Assembly: GCA_026929865.2 (NCBI GenBank)
Contig: CM049405.1
Span: 19,056,501 to 19,120,500 of the forward strand
Length of the DNA stretch: 64,000 nucleotides
DNA from: Hyperoplus lanceolatus
Lineage: Eukaryota; Chordata; Actinopteri; Uranoscopiformes; Ammodytidae
Direction: 5' to 3'
The notes under the pieces are model-generated. The model saw only the letters and a list, made by a program, of their open reading frames with translations, did no database searches and was not told the origin of the DNA. A program made the translations under genes and the position numbers. Position 1 is the stretch's first letter, and the number at the start of each line of letters is the position of its first letter. Positions 12,490 through 29,502 of the stretch are shown piece after piece.

Positions 12490-12940
12490 CTCTCACACTT
12501 TCTTTTTTTGCTTCCGTTCTGATGACTTCTTGAATCCTTCTCCTCCTTCTTGTCCTCCTTTCTCCTAATTCCTTTTTTCTTGTCCTCCTTCTTTTCCCTC
12601 ACTCATTTTCTGACATCTGCACATTTACCTTCCCTCCTTCACTTTCCTTTGGTTGAATCTTTTCTTTTGCCCTCATCTCCTTTTCTCACCTCTTCTTCCG
12701 TCCTTGTCCTTCCCCTCATCTCTCCTCCATCAGCTGACTGCAAACGCCGGAAGACTTTGTGCATGGTGACAGGGAGGTTGGGAGAGAGAGTAAGGGAAAA
12801 TAATAGGGTGAGAGAGAGGATGGACTGGTGGCTATACTTCACCCTCACCGTCTTCTTTTCTTCACTGTCTTCATCCCTCCATCTCTGCCTCTCCACTCCT
12901 TCTCTCTCCTTCTCTCTCATGCTCTCTCTCTCCCCTATGG
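12490..12940 (+). repeat. Polypyrimidine-rich tract
   Basis: About 450 bp strongly biased to C and T on the + strand. It is interrupted by a purine-rich GAGAGAG segment around 12780-12820 and returns to CT repeats up to about 12935. The asymmetry could allow triplex (H-DNA) structure. There is no coding evidence despite open frames on both strands. Confidence 0.6.
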
Positions 12941-14029
12941 CTGGCACTGAGTGATTGATGGATTGTGGTTTGACATGGCCCGGTTCACCGGAGGGCATCA
13001 GCAAGGACACTGGTGAGATTTAGCCAGATGCTGGGGAGAGGCAGACAGACAGACGGACAGGCAGACAGGCAATGTGAAAGACAAAGAAAAAGGAGAGGGA
13101 AAAAGAGGGTGTATACTCAACACTGTCGGCCATCATTGTCTTGACAGGGTTGCCAGGGTGAGTAAGCTTTTTTTTTTTTCTCAACAAGGGCACCTGTTCT
13201 CGTTGTTTTTTTTCTATTGCACCACCGCTTTTTTCGCCCTGTGGGCTGGAATGTAATGAACAAATATTATTGTAACTGTATGTGCCCTAAAGGTAATGAG
13301 TTTCAATTATGAACCTTATCTCTGAGTGCAAGACGTAGAGACATTATTTTTTTTGCTGGTGGGATTAGAGCCCTTTGACTCCGCTCACTGTTTTATAGCT
13401 AAACATCAGTGCATTTTTGCATTTATAATAGGGATTTTAAATGCTTTATTGCACTCGCCCAAAGGGGATTAAGACAATTAAAATGAGCGCAACATTTATA
13501 TTATGACAATGGCCACTTAATGATGCATTTACAGCACACACACAACATGGCAGGGCTTCATTCAACACATGAATCAGGTAATAGAGGATAGAGAATAGGA
13601 GATAGAGAATACAAGAATGACAGTGACTATATAAATGTGTTGAGGTTCCTCAGCTTCAGCTCTACCTCTTCTCTGTTTAAACCATTAAATATAACCCTGA
13701 GCTTGAGTTTGTGTTGTGCCTATTGATGCTAATCTGATCATAAACGTACCTACAGTAAGTCCAGTGTACACAATTTTTTTCTGAGTTGAATCAAGTGGAG
13801 GCTGTTATGCTGCGTTCCCATCTAGGGGGGTCCTGGTCCTCCTAGTAAGCAAACACCCACTTGACACGGAGCCAAGCGAAGGGGAACAAGGCCCGCAGTG
13901 TATCCCAGCTCCAAGTGCTTTGTCCTGGGGCAGGCTCGCAGCCGTGGCTCCTGGCTCCTAACCTCACGTGACACGCCTGGAGATGAGGGAAGCACAGGGA
14001 TGGGTCCTCTCCAGATCTGGGGATGTCTT

Positions 14030-14379
14030 TTAAAGGGTCAGTGTGTAAAATTGATTGGCATTTTTTCAGAACAGACTTGGTAGAAATGGAATAATATATT
14101 CATACGTAGGTTTTAATAAGTCATATGAAACACTTGAAAGTATTATTTTGTATTCCCTTAGAAGGAGCCTTTTATATCTACATAAGAGCGGGGCTTGGCA
14201 CCATGGAGGCCACCATTTTGCACTGCCATGATTGTACAGTAGCACTGAAAGGATAAACTAAGGCCACAGTATATTCTGTTATTTTTCAAAAGGGAGGGGT
14301 TACCTAGGGAGCCTTTGATTCTAGTACCTTCTGCACTGGATGCCACTAAATATTCAGATATTACACACTGCACCTTTAA
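14030..14379. mobile_element. MITE with TTAAAGG(T)GCAGTGTGTAA-type ends
   Basis: A 350-bp element. The left end reads TTAAAGGGTCAGTGTGTAA; the reverse complement of the right end reads TTAAAGGTGCAGTGTGTAA. The ends are therefore imperfect inverted repeats, with TTAA at both outer edges. I recall ends of this kind from abundant teleost MITEs. The TTAA edges could be a piggyBac-type target duplication or part of the terminal repeat. No transposase coding is present, so it is non-autonomous. Confidence 0.75.
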
Positions 14380-16134
14380 AAAAAATTAAAATAGATACAT
14401 TAAAAAGAAAATCCCTAAAAAGTTCCAAAAACTATTATGCAAATTTTTTGGAGCATGTACTGTAATAGCACATGGGCAAAGCTCTGCACCGACCACTGCA
14501 AAAACCCTTGACCAGAAACTCCACGTCCTAACCAAATAAAGTGATGGAAGTTGTATTAAAATTTTAAAGAGCGACCTGGTAGATAAAATGGTAAAACAAT
14601 CAACACTATTCCAAAGCTTATTTCATTAACTGTAATCTTCATGTGCAAGAACTGTATATATATGTATATCATTTTCAGTGAGCACAATAAGGCAAGCTCA
14701 GTTTCCCCTAACAGATGAATAAATATGACCTGTGTGGTCATGGATTTAAACAGTCCGTCCTGTACTAAATTCAATCTATTTGAAATTGTTGCCGCCAGCG
14801 TTCCTGCACAAGGCAATCTTTAATTGAATGTACAACTTTGCAAGTGCCACATTCTGATTTGTTCTTCCCCCCACACTAATGGAAAACAACACAACTCTAC
14901 ATCACGGTATTTCAGCTCTCTAAAACAGGCAATCCTAAAGCAAGCACACCCGCTTCACGCAGCAATTGGCCAGTTGTGCAGAAGTGTGTCTTTGAAGCAG
15001 AGTATTGAATGATAACCCAGCATATAGGTGTTGAGAACCAGCATGTACAGTATGCTAAAACACTAAAATAATGCATCTGGTTCATCAAATGTAATTGAGA
15101 TGTCCATGTCAAATAAAATCTAACTAACTAAATATCTGAAGGAATTTTGCTTTGATCAGTACTCATAGTTTAAATGCTACCATTTAATCAGGCAAACAGA
15201 ATGCTATAGGTTACACTGGTGTATTGAGACAAGTATATGGGAATGACAAAACCTGTGTTGGATGATCAGCTATGCTGACACTTAAAATTATTTATCACAG
15301 AAAAAGTTTGAGGTATACAAAGTTTGCATTTTTAACTTAAATGCAGCGTCTTGCCATTCTTACATCATCATTTTTCTAAATGCTACCTTTCCCCCCCTCC
15401 ACTCTGAAACACAAAGTTGCCCTTGTCAGCTTTACACACTTGGGAGAACAGTAATAGCACCTCGGTTTTCTTGTGAGAAAAATTCCAGCTTTGCACGGTC
15501 AGTAGGCCAGAATGGCAGAGAAGAAGATGCCTTTTCAAATATAGCTATACATTTTGTGATGATGTGCCTACAGTTTGCCTAAGGCATGATGCAGTGAATT
15601 TCTGAACTTCTCGAGCCTTCACCATACCTGCCCTCCTTGGGTCGTCCCAGTAAATATGCAGTTGCATCCTCTCTAGGTGCTGGCAATACCTCACACTGTC
15701 TGCATGGTGATGAGTATATTGTGTATGTCACCCGGCTGTCTCGTGGCTGCATCTGAGGCAGGTAAACGCAGGAAAAAAACAACAGGTATCTTCTGCTGTC
15801 CCTCTCACACAGACGCCAAGCACACTTTGGGCTTTTGCTGAGTGTCTGGCTTGGCAGCAATGTGAAGTCAATAGGATGAATAAAACATACCTGAATCAGA
15901 GCCCTCTACCTTGGGAAATGTCAAGCTGTCAGTATAGCTTAATGGGAAAACATAGCGCCGTTCCCAAGGGTCAAACAGTTTATTCCATAGCACCTACAAC
16001 AACAAAAAAATCAGCCAATTGTTGTCTTTGTATATCACACAAATAACACAAACTCTCAAGATTGAGTGTCAAAGACGCTGCATGTTTGCAAATGTTTGGA
16101 TCCACACAGTAATGATCAAGATGAATGAGATTAG

Positions 16135-16191
16135 TTAAGTAATTATATATGTCTTAGAACCCCACTCCACTATGGCCTAGTTATGGCCTAG
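16135..16191 (+). repeat. 57-bp tandem duplication, left copy
   Basis: The first 45 bases (16135-16179) are repeated exactly at 17123-17167, on the far side of the 927-bp element. The simplest reading is that a tandem duplication of a 57-bp unit existed first, and the mobile element then inserted at the TTAA at its junction. Confidence 0.65.
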
Positions 16192-17126
16192 TTAAAGCGG
16201 CTACGAGTAACATTTAAATATCTTTTAAACAGCCTCATGTTTCCTCTGATAATCATAAATTACCTTTAACAGCAAACGAGACCATCAGTGCAAAGAAAGA
16301 CGTTTTTATATAGTTTTTATTACTGCATTTGATCTGGTCGTACACCCAGTCCGATTTTCGGTTCACGCGTGCATGCTCTATGGTCACATATCCGTATTGG
16401 TCGCAGATTTCAGTGTGGCGCAGGAACGTGAATTGAGAAGCCTATCCCTCCAGGTGAGGGAAGGGGAGCGGGAGCCTTGTTTGAGACAGTTATTTGTCGT
16501 CATAATGACTGATAACGGGGCTGAACCATCAAAGAAAGAAAAGAAAATGCAATGAAGAAAAGCTAAAAGGGAGAGTGATAGTTGGGCGGGAGGGCGTTGC
16601 CAAGCAACGTACACACAATTTCACGCAGCGAAACTAGACTGCAGTGTTTACTCCTAAATGAATGAGCGGTAGCCTACTAAAACAAAGTTTATTTTGCCTC
16701 ACCAGCATCATCAGATGACCATTATTCATCTGAAATAGTCATTATTTACAACAACACATCACCTCATCGTGATCCATACTAACTAACTGCCATCTCTCGT
16801 TCATTCGCTTTGTGTGAGGACACGGGGACTCATTCAGCTCCGTGAGAGGTGACAATGCATCAACTCATTGCAATCAGGTGTGTTTAGCACTTACTGGCAT
16901 TAGTTGATGCTGTGTCACCCATAGACTCACGGAGCCAAAAAGAGTCCGGTGCCCTCACACTTTCAACACACGGACACGCCACGCACCATATTGCTTCCTG
17001 ATTATTTGACTCTTGCACTCCCTGGACGAGCTACGAAACAGCTTCACGACAGCTGGCGTCGTAATAATACTACCGCTTTTGTTCAAAGGTGTCGCCAACG
17101 TGCCGACTTACTCGTAGTGGCTTTAA
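16192..17126. mobile_element. TTAA-flanked non-autonomous DNA transposon, 927 bp
   Basis: The element body (16196-17122) starts AGCGGCTACGAGTAAC and ends TTACTCGTAGTGGCT, so its terminal inverted repeats match at 13 of 15 positions. Both sides carry TTAA (16192-16195 and 17123-17126), the target duplication typical of piggyBac-type insertion. The termini do not begin with the CC common in piggyBac ends, so the superfamily is uncertain. The interior has a Lys-rich coding-like patch at 16505-16580, a perfect GTTGCCAAGCAAC-type palindrome near 16600, and no transposase. Confidence 0.6.
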
Positions 17127-17167
17127 GTAATTATATATGTCTTAGAACCCCACTCCACTATGGCCTA
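17123..17167 (+). repeat. 45-bp direct repeat, right copy
   Basis: Identical to 16135-16179. See the 57-bp tandem duplication at 16135 for the proposed history. Confidence 0.85.
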
Positions 17168-17385
17168 ATGATCCAACAGAGACACACCAGAGTACGTTTT
17201 GCAGCTCATCCAAAGTAGTTTTTCCCCACTTAGCTCGACATTCAGCTTGCACTTGGGCTTTCCAGTATGAATACTTGTGCGCACTGAAAAAAACCCTCTT
17301 TGGGTAAAAACATCCTCTAAATTGCATGAGGTGTGTGCATTTCAATCAACTGGTCTGTAACTGAACAAACTATACTTTATGTATT

Positions 17386-17760
17386 TAGAACTGCAACGAT
17401 TAATCGACAAATCGATTATTAATCGATTATTAAAATAATCGCCAACTATTTTGATAATCGATTTATCGTTTCAAGTAATTTTTTAATAAAAAATGTCAAA
17501 ATTATTTTTTTTCAGCTTCTCAAATGTGAATATTTTCTGGTTTCTTTAATCCTATTATGACAGTAAACTGAAATATATGTGTGTTTTGGACATAACAATA
17601 CATTTGAGGACGTCAACATGGGCTTTGGAAAATTGATCAACATCTTTCACCTTTTTCTGACATTTTACGGACCAAAACACTAATCGATTAGTAATCGATT
17701 AATCAAGAAAATAATCGACAGATTAAGCGCTTATCAAAATAATCGTTAGTTGCAGCCCTA
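17386..17760. mobile_element. hAT-like MITE with ATCGATTA-rich subterminal arms
   Basis: A 375-bp element starting TAGAACTGCAACGATTAATC. Its right end, reverse complemented, reads TAGGGCTGCAACTAACGATT. Both subterminal regions are full of AATCGATTA/AATAATCG motifs. This is a very common vertebrate, especially fish, hAT-derived MITE layout. The 8-bp flanks (TATGTATT and CATACATT) agree at 5 of 8 positions, consistent with an old, decayed 8-bp target duplication. No coding capacity. Confidence 0.8.
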
Positions 17761-18018
17761 CATACATTACACAACCCTCATCATCTCAGCCTTCAGTGGC
17801 GGAAGCAAACTCCTACAGATAATTATCTTTGAAATTAGAGCTGAGGTCTAGGATTAATTAGGCCTATAGCCATGAGGAGGTTCCAAGCTCAACACTAACT
17901 CCAGCTACCTCAGCTGCCAAACCTCATCAGCCTAATGGAGACTCAAGCACAGAGGGCCCTCGGGGGCCCGACAGGCTTGCCTGACTCTCTGCCTTATGCC
18001 AACCAAGACCTACACACT

Positions 18019-18019
<1 letters not shown>

Positions 18020-18065
<46 letters not shown>
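18020..18065 (+). repeat. (AC)n microsatellite
   Basis: About 22 AC units. Confidence 0.93.
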
Positions 18066-18068
<3 letters not shown>

Positions 18069-18579
18069 CATTCGTACACTACTCGTCATACTCAATAATC
18101 ACGACATGATGAAGTTAGAGCGAGGCGGGTTGTGCATGAATGTGTGTCTAGCAGAGAAGTTGGACTTTTTAATCACCTCATTTGAACACGTTTTTAGGTA
18201 TAATGCTGAACTTATAGTCCTCTCTTTATTTCGAACATTCACCCTCAACAACTCATACTCCAACTAAAGCCCCTTTCACACACAAACTCTAGACAACGTA
18301 TGGAAATACTCTGCAGTGCAATACAGTACAGCCCAAAACCACCAGAATATCTCAGATCTCTTCATCTCTCCAATTTGCAGACATTTACGTTGTTGTTGTT
18401 GTTTAGAAGGACTGTTGTTCTCTAGCCTCAGACATAGTTTTTTTCCGCTCATGCGCAAGTTGCATGATATAAAGTACATGTCTTGCTTCATCAATATACC
18501 CATCCCTACTCTGGAGGGTCACCCGGATTTCAGTCAAGAGGGGTGCTGGGGTAAATTACCGGGTGAAGACCGAGTCTGT

Positions 18580-18826
18580 ATATAATATAATATAATATAT
18601 TATAATATAATATAATATAATATAATATAATATAATATAATATAATATAATATAATATAATATAATATAATATAATATAATATAATATAATATAATATAA
18701 CATAACATAACATAACATAACATAACATAACATAACATAACATAACATAACATAATATAATATAATATAATATAATATAATATAATATAATATAATATAA
18801 TATAATATAATATAATATATTATATG
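18580..18826 (+). repeat. Pentanucleotide array (TATAA)n with internal (CATAA)11
   Basis: About 245 bp of 5-bp units held in one phase. TATAA units run to 18700, exactly eleven CATAA units fill 18701-18755, and TATAA units resume to about 18826. A single T-to-C variant must have arisen once and then spread by internal expansion. The minus-strand open frames (IILYY repeats) are artefacts. Confidence 0.95.
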
Positions 18827-18829
18827 ATA

Positions 18830-21700
18830 ATAATCTGGAGTTTTCTGTTCACACATACACCTCACCCAGGTAAACTCTGGATACAGTGCATTGCATGTGT
18901 GAACGGCATGAACAGTCCAGCCTGTTTCAAATAAGTAACCTTCATATAGCTCGGGCCATTAACAGTGATGATCAATTTTCTAAGAAAAGTTTCTATGGTT
19001 GTCCTCAAACTTTATCCAGCATATATCTCCTCTTATTCAGCAAGTACAACACAAACTGGTCTGTTGGTTCTCTGTAGCCATCTGGTGTGAGGTAGGCTGT
19101 TCGCTCCCCCTCCTCTTGGATGAGAACAGGAGGCTGTAGCCAACCAGAGGACAGATCTTGCTCTTCCATGCCAGTGCCTGTTTCTTACCTTTTATTCCCC
19201 TGCCATGTCCTTCTGCTGTGGAACAACCACAACTCTGCTGTTTTTCCATTGTTTCCAAACCATGTGAGCATGAGATTTGGAAGCGACGATTCACAAGAAA
19301 AACAGACAACTCAGAATGCTTTCTTCACACCCGTCCACTGTATATACAGTATGTTTCTGTAAACACGTAGATGTTCCAATATCCGACACATGTTCGGTAC
19401 ACACACATTACAACAGGTTGGGTTTCATTTTTGCCCCAAGGCTTTAGGTTAGGGGAATGTACATATGATGTATTGTCATTTCTCCTCCTCTCCTCCACCC
19501 ACCATCTGGCCCAGCATTTCCATTGGAATTGGAACAAGCAACCCTGACAAAGCAGTCATTAGGCCCATATGAACACGCAATCAGTAGGAGAGCGCAGGAG
19601 ACATAGATACAAAAGTGCAGAGGTCAAACATTGGAGGGAGGGAGGTGAGGATGGGGAGACACCAACAAGGAAGGTTCATCTTGTGGCAGGCCATTATCTT
19701 TAATGAGCTGTACATAACACAGACAAACTTACAAGGAACAGAAAATAGTACAGGATGAGATAGGCACTGTTTTTTGGAAAACATCACGACGATCAGCAGA
19801 TGGAAACGGGGTAGAGGGAGGGGAAATAAATAATTGAAGAGGGAGGAAAAAGTAGAGAAGTATGATGAAAAACTGTGTTATTGTAAGAGACAACGTTTAG
19901 ACTGGCGTGCATCTGGTTTAATTCGAGTGATCTAACAAATACAAGGGGATGGGAGGTGAGCTGAAGACAGAAGGAGCTCCCAGGAGCCAGCATTTTTCCT
20001 TCAGTCAATCATGTATTTTTAGTCAGGAGCTGCAGGGAGAGTTCCCGAGTCAGTCAGTAGCATGAACAGTATATAAACGGCCCATACAAGAAAATTCAGT
20101 TTATGTCGTTAAAAGTTAAACCAATCTGCAATGGAAAAGCATTAAACAATAATGTGGAGGAAAGTGAAGAGTCAAATAAACACAGGACAACACAACCCTC
20201 AGATGCTATCACAGTTACATACTGGTTAGTAGGCTAGTCGTAGCTTAGAGCGGACGGAAGGCAATAATTGAAAAAAATAAAAAGGTTTTCGCTCCTTACC
20301 TTCGGAAAAACCCATTATGCTAGTTAAGTAAAAACAACTATCCAAACGTAGCATCTGAGACGGTTCCCTTTCTTTTTATTGCTCCAACACCACTGTCTCC
20401 TCATTGTTAGCGCTTCAGCTCCTTAGTTTGACAACACGTTAATGACTGTAATCAAATCCATGAACACTTTGTTATTACAAACCAGTTATTATTAGGGTGA
20501 AGGTGTTGGAGGGGGGAAACACAAATTTAATTAAAAATTTGTTTTTTCTTGGACAAAATAAATGGGTCAGTGAGTCGATGAATTTGAAAGATTTTTTTTT
20601 TCTCGCAATTTGTGCATTGACCTAGTGCATCTTGCAACAATACTTCTCTCTCCTCTACCCGTCAAGCCGCAGACAGACAGCGAATGGATAAATAAAGACT
20701 GAGCAAAAAACAATTGGCAGTGTGCATGCGTGTGTTTGTTCTGCGGTGCATGTTGGCCGCCTCTCCAACACCGACAGCCAGTCCGTCTCAGAGGAGTGAG
20801 TGACGGAGAGGGGCAACAGAGCTGGCAGGACGCTAATGCTTGTGATGCTAATGAGCTCTGAGCCAATAAACAAGCGCTCCCATCACCCCCCCCCCCCCCT
20901 CTCACCTCTGATCTCCTCTCTTGTTTGTTAAACACCCTCACAGGTAAGATGAGATGAATTCAGCCAGCTTGTTGCCAAAAGCGACAAAAAAAGAAACAGG
21001 CTTGAATAGTTATTTGGCCATAAACCAATTACTCTCTTATTTTTTGTCAGAATAGAATTTGAGGCATTGGATTTATTGAAATGTTATTACCGATGCACCT
21101 TAATGTTGAATGCCTTCAGAATGACAAATGTTCAAATGCATTTAAAATGTAAAAAAAGAGAGAAAGAGTGTACATGTACGTGACTGAATTTGACAAGCAC
21201 TGAGACTGTTTAAAACAAATCTACGACTGCTCAAGAGAGTTTTCAGTAAAAAATATTTGCACTTTTGCCACATGACTAGGACATCATGGTACACTCTACA
21301 CCTGGGGAAATGACACCAAATCGACTCGAAAATAAACTCACCCTCAACCCTTTATGCTTAGGAACACTTCACTGCATGCCTTTTAACCCTCCTTCTCTTT
21401 AACAACCTGCGATGTCTCACACTTTTGTCACCTCCTCCCAACCCGGGAGAAATGTCACTCGGGCCGACATCATCCGTCAAACTGGCATCTCTGACAGAGC
21501 GCTCGGCTAAAAGGCCATGCTCCGATTGGCATGGGATCCCCTGGCTGTATTGTGTCAGGCTGCTGTTCTCCTCTCCTCTACTCTCTCTCTCTCTCCTCTC
21601 ATCCCTCCCTCTCTCTTGCTCTCTCTCTCTTTCTTGCTGTCTAATTTAAACATGTCTGTAAAATGGTCTTTTTTTAAGACTGAAAATAAAGACTTTTAAT
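18830..21700. other. Intronic sequence, no gene seen
   Basis: No supportable gene. It contains a 14-base poly-C at 20886-20899 and a CT-rich tract at 21580-21640. The open frames on both strands lack recognisable domains and have no consistent splice context. Confidence 0.5.
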
Positions 21701-21710
21701 TATATATATA

Positions 21711-22828
21711 TAGGGGAAGGTGGGGTGATTTGTGCAACTTTTTACTCAAAGTGATTTTAAAGTGAGGCCTTGACAGTTATGTCTCCAACTCAAATATGTA
21801 CATATATTTCAGGATGTTGTGCATCCCTGGCAATAAAAACTTTGGATCTGGAATAAACTGTTTAAGAAATATAGCTTTCGGAAAAAAGTTGTCTTGTCGC
21901 ACAAATCACCCCACGTAGTGGGGTGATTTGTGCGTCTTGTGTCACAATGACAAAGTCCCATCATCATCTTTCTGGCCATCTGAACTCTCATCAGTGGTGT
22001 CGTTAAGTGGAATTGAGATGTCACCCTCTTCTGAGCTACTGTAGACAATCACTTTCTTTGGTGACCAGCGATACAGCCAGCCACTGGCACAACTCTCAGA
22101 AATGTCTTTGCACTAGTTGCTCCGTGCTTGTGGAACCAACTGCCACCTGACAAATGTGATTCCCCCTACATTTCTGCCTTTAAATCAAGGCTCAAAACCC
22201 ATATGTACACCCTGGTGTTTCCTCCCCATTAACCTCTGCACTACTTACTTACCTCTGCACTACTATCTGTGTTTATGTGGATGTATGGGCTTTACGTCTT
22301 TTATTTTGGTTATTGTTATTTTACCTTCATTGTTTACCTACTGAATGCACTATGTACAGCACTTTGGACAGTGCAAACTGTCATAAATGTGCTTTTATAA
22401 ATACATTTTACTTACTTACTTACTTATAACTCACCCAGGCCCTTGCGCACAAATCACCCCATCCCCAGAATTTTGGATAATAGGCATGATGCAGCAATTT
22501 AGGGTTGACATTGTGCTAACTATATAGACTCAAAGTATAGCATACCAAAGCACTAAAACATGTGTCAAATGTTTTCAAACGTGTCTATAATTGTTCAGAC
22601 ACAATAATCAAAAAACCTTGATCATGGAAATTTTACTTTGAAAGGCAAAACACAGTTTTTTGAGCTTAAATGTGCTTATATCTTATTCCTTGTGTCTCCC
22701 TTCTTTACAGGATGAGTCAAATGGATGGCTCTTCTTAAATATGTGGTCACATTTCCAATTTCTTCCACGGTTTTCTAGAAACAAGGGGTTTTGCAACTTC
22801 CAAAATCACAAATCACCCCACCTTCCCC

Positions 22829-22830
<2 letters not shown>
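21711..22830. mobile_element. DNA transposon copy 1, 1.1 kb, with TIRs and TA duplication
   Basis: The body 21713-22828 starts GGGGAAGGTGGGGTGATTTG and ends with its inverse, CAAATCACCCCACCTTCCCC. TA flanks both sides, and the insertion lies within a TA-rich microsatellite. A TA duplication fits the Tc1/mariner/pogo group, but the family is not identified. The same core GGGGTGATTTGTGC recurs inside: as a 37-bp palindrome at 21898-21934 and singly, inverted, near 22445-22461. A second copy lies at 32553-33668. The element is non-autonomous: it keeps only a short transposase-like tail on the minus strand, broken here, and a LINE 3' end. Confidence 0.85.
22114..22426 (+). mobile_element. LINE 3' end (L2-like) inside transposon copy 1
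   Basis: The + strand frame from 22116 reads VAPCLWNQLPPDK followed by SAFKSRLKTHMYTLVF and a stop. This is the classic C-terminus of L2/CR1-like fish reverse transcriptases (pattern APxLWNxLP...FKSxLKTHL). It is followed by a 3' UTR ending in the usual AGCACTTTGGACAG ... ATAAAT signature and an (ACTT)n tail. It is 5'-truncated. The same fragment sits in copy 2, so it was carried along when the DNA transposon moved. Confidence 0.8.
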
Positions 22831-22972
<142 letters not shown>

Positions 22973-23415
22973 TTGAAGCTTGCTTCAGTGCTGCATGTTA
23001 CAAAGAATCAATGAACTGATGAAGTGCAGCCAGCAGAATTCTCTCAGCGGGCTGACATCACTATTAATTGCTCATCTTGCTTTATCTGGTGCCTTCTTCT
23101 CATCACAATTCAGTTTGATAGGAATGAGAAGTGAACATAGAATGTTTCTAAAAGGTGGATTGAGGCCTTAAGCCCATCTCTGGATTTGCTTTTCCTTTTT
23201 TCTTTGTGTGCCAGTGATTAATATTGATTACTCACAGGAACCAATAAAGCCGAGTCTCTATGTGACTCCAAATGCAGGTTAGGGCCACTTGTATTCTTTA
23301 GGAATTTCCCTTTTAATTAAAAGTTAGCCAATGTATTTGGCCCAGCACTAAACATATAGCTCACCTGTCTCTGTAGTTTCCGAAACTAAGTCTTTATATA
23401 AAAACACCTAAATGC

Positions 23416-23606
23416 TGGAGGGGGCACCTTTGGCTCAGTTGGTAAGGCGTCCCCTCCATGGGCCTCGGACAGCAGCGGACCCGTGTTCGATTCCAGCCCG
23501 CGGTCGTTCTCTGCATGTCACTCCCCTCTCTGCCCCATTTCAACTCTGTCTCTACACTATCAATAAAGCATAAAAATGCAAAAAAAAAACTAAAATAAAA
23601 AAAAAA
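23416..23606 (+). mobile_element. tRNA-derived SINE with 8-bp target duplication
   Basis: The head resembles a tRNA with an internal RNA polymerase III promoter: A box TGGCTCAGTTGG at 23431-23442 and B box GTTCGATTCC at 23485-23494. A short body with CTCTGCATGTCACTCCC and AATAAAGCA follows, ending in an A-rich tail. CTAAATGC flanks it exactly on both sides (23408-23415 and 23607-23614), marking LINE-mediated insertion. The intact boxes and clean duplication suggest a fairly recent insertion. Confidence 0.9.
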
Positions 23607-23614
23607 CTAAATGC

Positions 23615-28879
<5,265 letters not shown>

Positions 28880-28880
<1 letters not shown>

Positions 28881-29033
28881 TTTTTCCCAGGGTTTCTTCC
28901 ACCTTTTCGCAACTAAGTGAGTTTTTTGTCAAGGCTCTATAAGATGTCATATGTTGTACAGATTGTAAAGCCTGAGGCTAATTGCTATGTGTGTTACTGG
29001 GCTATATAATTAAAATTGACATGACTTGACTTG
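28880..29033 (+). mobile_element. LINE/SINE 3'-end fragment
   Basis: The segment resembles a common fish retroposon tail. It begins with CCCAGGGTTTCTTCC and AACTAAGTGAGTTTTT, continues through CAGATTGTAAAGCC, and ends with TGGGCTATATAATTAAAATT plus the terminal short repeat GACATGACTTGACTTG. Only the 3' end is present; there is no coding sequence. The family name is not certain. Confidence 0.6.
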
Positions 29034-29254
29034 CCTTAAAAATCACTAACGCTGCTAGTTGCCAATAGCTGTCAGCTGATCAGTTGTTTGTCAGAAGACC
29101 AGCATTTATGTCACTAACAATCTGTCCTCCTTGCTATGCCTAGACAGACCAGTTACACCTGTGATGCAGGCTGCAGCACCTGCTGGCACATTCAAACCTT
29201 CACATTCCAGTTGGAGTAGTATTTGGTTCAGGCCATTCTGTGGCCAACTCTGTC

Positions 29255-29502
29255 TTAAAGCTGGGGTGGGGGATGTGGGGAGAAAATGGAAAATTAAAAT
29301 ACCTCAACTGCTCTACTTTTTCTCTTTGGTCCCTCCTCTATGGTCCCTCCCTGACACGCTCTACACCAACAAAGTCGTGCCAAAGTGAATGGACAGTCCC
29401 AACAGCCAATAAGAACAGAGAATCTGAGCCTCACTCTGATTGGTCAAAGTGTACAGCTCATGTTAACTTTGACCAATAAGAAATCATATACCCCAGCTTT
29501 AA
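29255..29502. mobile_element. MITE with TTAAAGCTGGGGT ends
   Basis: A 248-bp element. The left end is TTAAAGCTGGGGTGGGGGAT and the right end, reverse complemented, is TTAAAGCTGGGGTATATGAT. The inverted repeats match exactly over 13 bp. TTAA is present at both edges, as in the elements at 14030 and 16192. Two internal ATTGGTCAAAGT/ACTTTGACCAAT segments lie in inverted orientation at about 29440-29477. Confidence 0.75.

Noticed and set aside
23416-23500. Genuine tRNA gene
   Set aside because: The A and B boxes are present, but the sequence does not close into an acceptor stem and continues into a SINE body with an A-rich tail and target duplication.
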